Shown here: positions 58,489-64,000 of the stretch, one piece after another | Position numbering within the stretch: the first letter of the stretch is position 1 | How the letters are laid out: every line of letters starts with the position of its first letter | NCBI RefSeq assembly: GCF_002802965.1 | Contig: NZ_NXGA01000001.1 | Span: forward strand, 2,976,366 to 3,040,365 | Length of the DNA: 64,000 nt | DNA from: Sporolactobacillus pectinivorans | GTDB taxonomy: Bacteria; Bacillota; Bacilli; Bacillales; Sporolactobacillaceae | Direction: 5' to 3' | Translations under genes and position numbers: made by a program | Notes under the pieces: generated by a model | Told to the model about the DNA's origin: nothing | The model's input: the letters and a program-made list of their open reading frames with translations, nothing else | Database searches by the model: none

Positions 58489-59763
58489 TCATGCACTTTC
58501 TTTGGGGGTTTCGGCACTCTTAATGACCGTCGTGCCGTCACTCATCTGCAGCGTTGGACGTTCTTTACCCTCAACAGTTGCCTTTGTGATAATACATTTT
58601 TCAATATCATCGCGTGAAGGAATCTCATACATCAAGTCCAGTGTCATACCTTCAATAATTGAGCGGAGTCCGCGTGCACCGGTTTTACGCTCAATGGCCA
58701 ATTTGGCAATAGCACGGAGCGCATCATCCGTAAATTCCAGTTCAACATCGTCCAGCTCAAGCAATTTCTTATACTGCTTGACAAGGGCGTTTTTCGGTTT
58801 GGTCAGGATATCGACCAGCGCATCTTCATCAAGCTGCTTCAAAGTGGTGATGACAGGAAGGCGTCCGATAAATTCAGGAATCAACCCAAATTTCAGCAAA
58901 TCTTCCGGCAGCACACTTTTCAGCGCATCGTCACGCTGTATGTCCTGACCCTTCATCCCGGCGCCAAATCCAATGACCTTTTTACCCAGACGACGTTTGA
59001 TGATCTGTTCAATACCATCAAAGGCGCCTCCGCAGATGAACAAAATGTTTGTGGTGTCGATCTGAATGAATTCCTGATGCGGATGCTTGCGCCCGCCCTG
59101 AGGCGGCACACTGGCCACCGTGCCTTCAAGAATTTTCAGCAACGCCTGCTGCACACCTTCGCCGGAAACATCTCTTGTAATTGACGGATTTTCCGACTTG
59201 CGGGCTATTTTATCAATTTCATCGATGTAAATAATGCCCTTTTCAGCTTTTTCCACATCGTAATCTGCTGCCTGAATCAGTTTAAGCAAAATATTCTCCA
59301 CGTCTTCTCCAACATAGCCGGCTTCCGTTAGCGACGTCGCATCGGCAATCGCAAACGGTACATTCAAAATACGCGCCAGTGTCTGAGCAAGCAGTGTTTT
59401 CCCGCTGCCCGTCGGTCCAATCATCATAATATTACTCTTGGATAGCTCGACGTCATCCGGTTTCTGCTTTGTATTGATTCTTTTATAGTGGTTATAAACG
59501 GCAACGGATAAATTCTTCTTTGCATCATTCTGTCCGATCACATAATCTTCCAGTATAGAGCAGATCTCCTGTGGTTTCGGAATATCTTTGAATTCAACCT
59601 CTTCGTCCGTGCCCAGTTCTTCTTCTACAATTTCCGTGCACAATTCAATGCATTCATCACAAATGTAGACACCCGGTCCGGCAACGAGCTTGCGGACCTG
59701 GTCTTGAGTCTTTCCACAGAAAGAGCATTTCAGCTGTCCTTTTTCTTCGTTAAATTTGAACAT
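58489..59763 (-). CDS. clpX: ATP-dependent Clp protease ATP-binding subunit ClpX
   Basis: The 424-residue AAA+ unfoldase has an N-terminal C4 zinc domain (CSFCGK...CDECIELC), Walker [16 protein letters not shown], the pore loop GYVG, Walker [12 protein letters not shown], and the IGF loop (KKVIGFGAG) that docks on ClpP, so it should work with a ClpP encoded elsewhere. ATG 59763 ([11 protein letters not shown]) matches the family. AGGGGTG upstream. Confidence 0.98.
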   Translation of the reverse strand: MFKFNEEKGQLKCSFCGKTQDQVRKLVAGPGVYICDECIELCTEIVEEELGTDEEVEFKDIPKPQEICSILEDYVIGQNDAKKNLSVAVYNHYKRINTKQKPDDVELSKSNIMMIGPTGSGKTLLAQTLARILNVPFAIADATSLTEAGYVGEDVENILLKLIQAADYDVEKAEKGIIYIDEIDKIARKSENPSITRDVSGEGVQQALLKILEGTVASVPPQGGRKHPHQEFIQIDTTNILFICGGAFDGIEQIIKRRLGKKVIGFGAGMKGQDIQRDDALKSVLPEDLLKFGLIPEFIGRLPVITTLKQLDEDALVDILTKPKNALVKQYKKLLELDDVELEFTDDALRAIAKLAIERKTGARGLRSIIEGMTLDLMYEIPSRDDIEKCIITKATVEGKERPTLQMSDGTTVIKSAETPKESA

Positions 59764-60266
59764 GTTTTCACCCCTATTCATTCTATCGTCCATCATTACT
59801 CCAGACAAGAGCGAAGCACTCGGTTATTCTCAAGCTGATGGGATAGGCCTTCGAAATTGTACCCGGCCTGATTTACCTATATCCTTCCCCTTAACAGACA
59901 TGAAAATGACAGATCCTGATGCACAGCCTCTGCCGGTGTCTGCGGCTTGGCAGTCGGCGAGTTTTCTTTACACAAATCCGATCAAAAAAATCAGGGAATA
60001 TAGTGTAAGTGCAACTACGCCTCTGCCGTCGTCTACGACTTGGCAGTCAGCGAGTTTTCTTTATGTAGGCATTGTATCATAAAACAAGTCTTCCGATAAG
60101 CTATATGTCTTGCCGGAATAAATATGAGTCATTATATAAAAAATGGTGTGCTGTTACAAAGGAAGAAATACCATAAAAAAACAGCTAATAATGACAGGCG
60201 GGCAGAAGCCTGCTTTCACATCTGCCCACCCACATCATGCATATCTTTTTCAGCATTTAGCTGATT
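59764..60266. other. 503-base gap between tig and clpX, holding two family A half-elements
   Basis: Contains the A-type half repeats at 59933-59970 and 60019-60062, plus a weak hairpin at about 60198-60235 (GGCGGGCAGA/TCTGCCCACC) that may end the tig transcript. No gene seen. Confidence 0.6.
59933..60062 (-). repeat. Two family A-like half elements in tandem
   Basis: On the minus strand, 60062-60019 reads TAAAGAAAACTCGCTGACTG then CCAAGTCGTAGACGACGGCAGAGGC. 59970-59933 reads TAAAGAAAACTCGCCGACTG then CCAAGCCGCAGACACCGGCAGAGGC. Both share the TAAAGAAAACT start and CCAAG...AGAGGC layout of family A and each other at about 85% by eye. Confidence 0.65.
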
Positions 60267-61595
60267 TTATTTTTCTTCTTCAGCAGCTTTTTTTTCAGCC
60301 TCTGCCGCCTTCGGTTTGCTGTTCTCTACAAGGAAATCCACAGCCTGACGCAGCCTGAGGTCTCCCTTTACCAGTTCAGTGCTCCCCAGCGCAGATTTCA
60401 GCTGCTCTACACTGAGCTTATATGTGTCAGACATTTTCTTCAGTTCTTCTTCAACGTCTTCTTCAGAAGGCTCAATCTTCTCAGCTTTAGCGATCGCTTC
60501 AAGTGTCAGATTTGAGCGGACGCGCTTTTTGGCATCCTCTTTCATCTGGTCGCGAAGTGCGTTTTCATCGGAGCCTGTCAGCTTACTGTACATGTCGAGC
60601 GTCATACCCTGAGCTTTCAGACTCTGCTCAAATTCTTTCACCATGTTATCCTGTTCATTTGTAACCATAACTTCCGGAATGTCCATTTCAGCATTAGCAG
60701 CCGCCTGCTCCACAACGCTTTCACGCTTGCTTGACTCGGCATCCGATTCTCTGTGCTCTTTCAGATGGTTTCTGGTTTTCTCTTTCAACTCAGCAAACGT
60801 GTCGACATCCTCGTCAACATCTTTGGCAAATTCATCATCAAGTTCGGGAAGCTGTTTCTGCTTGATTTCATGTATCTTGACTTTAAACGTTGCTTCCTTG
60901 CTCTTCAAATCTTCTGCATGGTAGTCTTCCGGGAACGTTACGACAACATCTTTTTCACTGTCAGCCTTCATGCCGATCAGCTGATCTTCGAAACCCGGAA
61001 TAAATGAACCTGAGCCAATTTCAAGCGAGTAGTTTTCAGCTTTGCCGCCTTCAAACTGCTTACCATCCACATAACCATCGAAATCGATTACGACTGTGTC
61101 GCCTTTTTCAACTTCACCGTCGTCTTTGACAACCAGTTCAGCATAGCGTTCCTGTAGATGCCCGATTTCATGATCCACATCGGCATCCGTTACTTCGGTA
61201 CTTTTTTCTTCCACTTCAAGGCCCTTATATTCACCAAGCTTGACTTCCGGCTTGACGGTGACATCTGCTTTCAGTACAAGCTTCTTGCCCTTGCCAATTT
61301 CCTCAACATCAACCTGAGGCTTGTCTACAGGTTCAATGCCGGTCTGGTCAATCGCTTCGGAATAAGCATCCGGAAGGACAAAGTCAATTGCGTCTTCATA
61401 CAATGCTTCAACCCCGAAACGCTGTTCAAAGAGCACACGCGGCACACGGCCTTTTCGGAATCCTGGTACATTGACTTTTTTAACGACTTTTTTGAACGCC
61501 TTATCCAGCGCCTGGCTAAAACTGTCAGCATCCACTTCAAAAGTCAGCGTGCCGACATTTCCTTCTTTCTTTTCCCAACTTGCTTCTACAGTCAT
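60267..61595 (-). CDS. tig: Trigger factor
   Basis: The 442-residue ribosome-bound chaperone has the N-terminal ribosome-docking loop [10 protein letters not shown] (about 44-53), a central FKBP-type prolyl isomerase domain ([21 protein letters not shown], about 155-235), a helical C-terminal chaperone domain and an E/K/A-rich tail. TTGGAGG before ATG 61595. Order ysoA-tig-clpX as in B. subtilis. Confidence 0.98.
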   Translation of the reverse strand: MTVEASWEKKEGNVGTLTFEVDADSFSQALDKAFKKVVKKVNVPGFRKGRVPRVLFEQRFGVEALYEDAIDFVLPDAYSEAIDQTGIEPVDKPQVDVEEIGKGKKLVLKADVTVKPEVKLGEYKGLEVEEKSTEVTDADVDHEIGHLQERYAELVVKDDGEVEKGDTVVIDFDGYVDGKQFEGGKAENYSLEIGSGSFIPGFEDQLIGMKADSEKDVVVTFPEDYHAEDLKSKEATFKVKIHEIKQKQLPELDDEFAKDVDEDVDTFAELKEKTRNHLKEHRESDAESSKRESVVEQAAANAEMDIPEVMVTNEQDNMVKEFEQSLKAQGMTLDMYSKLTGSDENALRDQMKEDAKKRVRSNLTLEAIAKAEKIEPSEEDVEEELKKMSDTYKLSVEQLKSALGSTELVKGDLRLRQAVDFLVENSKPKAAEAEKKAAEEEK

Positions 61596-61807
61596 TTATT
61601 TTTACCTCCAACATCTATCTTTGCAGCACAACGGCTTTCTAATGGCGGGCGGACATCCGTCATGCCATTTTGCAGTCGGAACGTCTTTTTCACGCACATT
61701 AAAATAATGCAACTACGTTATTATAACATAAGAGTCTGACTGAAAAAACTGATTTGGACCAAATTATCATGGTTTGTACAATTCCAGCTTCTGAAAATTC
61801 ACGCTGC

Positions 61808-62866
61808 CTAACGGATTCCGTACCCTTCAATTTCATGCACCATCCGACATGCGTTTTGAAATTCATTCCCTGAAACGCCGAAAAGTTCAAGCATATCCTC
61901 AACTTTTTCTCCCATTTCGCCGGTCTGAGAAGCCTGAATAGAAAAAACAGCTGCCCACACGCGGGCGGACGGAGGATCAAACGGTTTCGGATAAACGGTC
62001 ATCGTAAAAAAGCGTTCTGTCTCAATAGCCAAAGTTGCCAGTGTCGGATTTTCCGAATTAAGAACCTGACCGATCTGCGCTTCAATTTGATCAGAAAACT
62101 CCTTATGCAGAAAATTGTGGTCGAATGTCACCCGATAAGCTTTCCCAAATTTCCATACGTCCATTTTTTCCGTCAGCCGGTTTTCCTTGACCGCGCACAG
62201 CAGCATGGTTTTAATCTCCGGGTTCTGTTGCTTATCAAGGAGAAAGTGCTGAATTTCCGGTATGCTTTCCTTGTCCAGCCGATCGGCAATGTTGTGAATC
62301 AACATCATTTGATCTTTAGGCTTAGCCTGCTTCAGCTCAGTCCAGTCAATCTGCCGTTCCTTTTTAGAGACGTTTGCCGTCCAGTCTGCATGGTACCGTT
62401 CACTGTTTTCCGGATCCCTAGCATCCGTTTCCCGTTCGTTAAGCCGGATTTCACAGAACTTTTTCATCTGACGAAGAAATTCCTTCGACTCTGGAGGAAG
62501 GTTCTTACGCCCGCCCAGCCGCCGGATTTCACTCAGTGCCCCGTGGTAATCCTTTTTTTCTATCAGGATCGTCAGATAAAGCCGGAAAACATCGTAGTAG
62601 TAGGGTGTATTACCCAAAAGCAGCTGCCGTGCGGCTTCTTCCGCCTGAGGATAATCGCCCAGCTCAACCGAACAGACCGCCCAGCCATACAATCCTTTCA
62701 GATCATGGCTGTTCAATTCGAGAAGTTTCCCGAACAGAGACCTAGCTTCACGATAGTGTTTTTCCGCAACAAGCGCCGTGGCCTTGTTGAGAAGTCTGCT
62801 CTCCAGATCTGGGAACAGAACGATATTGTCACCGCCGGGCACCGGCTTCTTTCTGTTTTTTTTCAT
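61808..62866 (-). CDS. ysoA: Tetratricopeptide-repeat protein (YsoA-like)
   Basis: The 352-residue soluble protein has TPR-like helices near the N-terminus (LNKATALVAEKHYREARSLFGKLLELN and YGWAVCSVELGDYPQAEEAAR, about 28-90) and a DUF-like C-terminal part. Placed upstream of tig as ysoA is in B. subtilis, with similar length. Probably a scaffold; no catalytic motif. The ribosome site (GGGAAGG) is very close to ATG 62866. Confidence 0.85.
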   Translation of the reverse strand: MKKNRKKPVPGGDNIVLFPDLESRLLNKATALVAEKHYREARSLFGKLLELNSHDLKGLYGWAVCSVELGDYPQAEEAARQLLLGNTPYYYDVFRLYLTILIEKKDYHGALSEIRRLGGRKNLPPESKEFLRQMKKFCEIRLNERETDARDPENSERYHADWTANVSKKERQIDWTELKQAKPKDQMMLIHNIADRLDKESIPEIQHFLLDKQQNPEIKTMLLCAVKENRLTEKMDVWKFGKAYRVTFDHNFLHKEFSDQIEAQIGQVLNSENPTLATLAIETERFFTMTVYPKPFDPPSARVWAAVFSIQASQTGEMGEKVEDMLELFGVSGNEFQNACRMVHEIEGYGIR

Positions 62867-62964
62867 CCTTCCCAGTCCCGTCCATGTGTCATTACCTTTA
62901 GAATATCAGTTTCACTGCCGGTTCGCAATGAACTTTGGAGAACGCCGCAGTGCACGTTTCAATA

Positions 62965-64000
62965 TTATCTGAAATCGAAGGCCCAGTCCCCATGGCGAAA
63001 AACCGGTATCTGAGTCCCATCTGCCTTCACCCCGTCAATGTCCAGTTCAGCTGACCCAACCATAAAATCTTCATGCACAATGCTGTCATTGACGCCCGCT
63101 CGATCAAGCTGTTTTTCATTCATGACGTTCCCACCTTCGATGCAGATCGGATAAGCTTTTCCAAGCGCCAAATGACAGGAAGCATTCTCGTCAAATAAAG
63201 TATTGTAAAAAACCATGCCGGACTCTGAGACAGGTGAGTGGTGCGGCACCAGTGCGACTTCTCCGAGCCGGCGGGATCCTTCGTCTGTTGCCAGAAGGTG
63301 TTTCAGCGCTTCTTCCCCTTTTTCTGCTCTGAAGTCCACAATTTCCCCATCTTTAAAAGTCAGCGAGAACCGGTCGATAATCTGTCCGTTGCTGTTCAGG
63401 GGCATCGTGCTGGAGACTGTACCGTTCACCCCTCTTTTATCTGGCAGTGTAAACACCTCTTCTGTCGGGATGTTTGCATTGAAATCTATACCTGCTTCGG
63501 AAGTACCGGAACCCCCGCCCCAAATATGCCCTTCAGGCAGGCTGATTGCCAGATCTGTACCCTCAGAATGGTAAATCAGCTGTCTGAACTTCTGTGTGTT
63601 CAGAAAATCTCTGGCAGCATGCAGCCGCTTATTGTGTTCTTCCCACACTGCAACCGGATCCTCGTTTCCTGCCACGCGGCTGATTCTCAAGACTTCTTTC
63701 ATGAGCAGCTCCTGAGCTTCGGCAACCGGCTTATCCGGAAACATTTTCTTTGACCAGGCAACTGTCGGGTATGCAACAATGGACCACTGTATCCTGTCAT
63801 TCATCAAATATTCACGGAATGGCGCGGTTTCCTTGCCGGTAGATTTCATATAAGCAGCCACACGGATTCCGTCCATTTTTTCCAGAAGATCCGGATTGGG
63901 CCCGTAAACACTCAAAACGGCATAATCATCCCGCACGGCTGTGTTCCTTGCGTAAAATTTCCATGCCGGTATATGTTTCAGTGCTTCAAGTGGCGCATGC
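62965..64000 (-). CDS. M29-family aminopeptidase (AmpS/PepS), N-terminus outside the window
   Basis: 345 C-terminal residues; the frame is open to the window edge (HAPLEALKHIPAWKFYARNT...). Segments matching thermophilic aminopeptidases of family M29 are FREYLMNDRIQWSIVAYPT, DLAISLPEGHIWGGG, GINFN-like GIDFNANIPTEEVFTLPDK, LGEVALVPHHSPVS and NTLFDENASCHLALGKAY. The metal ligands Glu (EEVF), Glu (GE at GEVAL), His (PHH) and Asp near the C-terminus are present. Cytosolic peptide trimming. Confidence 0.93.
   Translation of the reverse strand, partial: HAPLEALKHIPAWKFYARNTAVRDDYAVLSVYGPNPDLLEKMDGIRVAAYMKSTGKETAPFREYLMNDRIQWSIVAYPTVAWSKKMFPDKPVAEAQELLMKEVLRISRVAGNEDPVAVWEEHNKRLHAARDFLNTQKFRQLIYHSEGTDLAISLPEGHIWGGGSGTSEAGIDFNANIPTEEVFTLPDKRGVNGTVSSTMPLNSNGQIIDRFSLTFKDGEIVDFRAEKGEEALKHLLATDEGSRRLGEVALVPHHSPVSESGMVFYNTLFDENASCHLALGKAYPICIEGGNVMNEKQLDRAGVNDSIVHEDFMVGSAELDIDGVKADGTQIPVFRHGDWAFDFR

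Noticed and set aside
62087..63013. 308-codon open frame antisense to ysoA
   Set aside because: It is a shadow of the ysoA reading frame with no start signal and a non-protein-like composition.

Overview
The window is a chromosomal segment of a spore-forming Bacillales bacterium. It carries rsfA, spoVB, yrbG, yrzE, a CoxA-like lipoprotein gene, safA, spo0B, spoIVFA/FB, a spoIIB-like gene, ysxE, spoVID and lonB. Gene order follows the Bacillus subtilis rarA-to-ysoA arc closely (aspS-hisS, dtd-rel-apt-recJ, sec, queA-tgt-yajC, ruvAB, obg-spo0B-rpmA-prp-rplU, minCD-mreBCD, folC-valS, hemA-hemL, engB-lonB-clpX-tig). Base composition is moderate and nothing looks like a prophage, plasmid or defence island. 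Several B. subtilis neighbours are absent from their expected places: nadABC/nifS, hemX/C/D/B, lonA, maf, comC, tcdA and pheA/B. A lactic-acid spore former with reduced cofactor pathways (Sporolactobacillus-like) would fit, but that is inference.

Layout. 1-4 kb, mostly + strand: the end of rarA, rsfA, a PilT-type ATPase and a prepilin peptidase. 4-16.6 kb, - strand: 6S RNA, aspS and hisS under a T-box, then dtd, rel, apt, recJ, lapA-like, secF, secD and comN. 16.8-19.9 kb: spoVB, yrbG, yrzE and a large inverted-repeat element. 19.9-24.3 kb, - strand: yajC, tgt, queA, DUF2905, ruvB and ruvA. 24.5-28.4 kb: yebC, coxA-like and safA, with niaR on +. 28.4-41.1 kb, - strand: obg, spo0B, ribosomal protein genes, RNase G, spoIVFAB, minCD, mreBCD, radC and spoIIB-like. 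41.3-47.6 kb: a membrane diguanylate cyclase, folC, and valS with its T-box. 47.9-55.2 kb: spore-coat genes (ysxE, a kinase-like relative, spoVID), a DUF421 protein, hemL and hemA. 55.4-64 kb: engB, lonB, clpX, tig, ysoA and a partial M29 aminopeptidase.

Functional groups are translation (AspRS, HisRS, ValRS, Dtd, Tgt/QueA, L21, L27 and the L27-processing protease Prp), stringent response and purine salvage (Rel, Apt), recombination (RarA, RecJ, RuvAB, RadC), Sec export (SecD, SecF, YajC), cell shape and division (MreBCD, MinCD), protein quality control (LonB, ClpX, trigger factor), and the sporulation programme.

The most unusual signal is non-coding. Two families of structured interspersed repeats, called A and B here, sit mostly just after stop codons. 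Family B has terminal inverted repeats and 3-bp flanking duplications. Family A is a chain of hairpins. Both carry a small hairpin with a CAC-AGRAC-GTG core whose flanking stem pairs covary between copies, and one A copy holds a segment of B.
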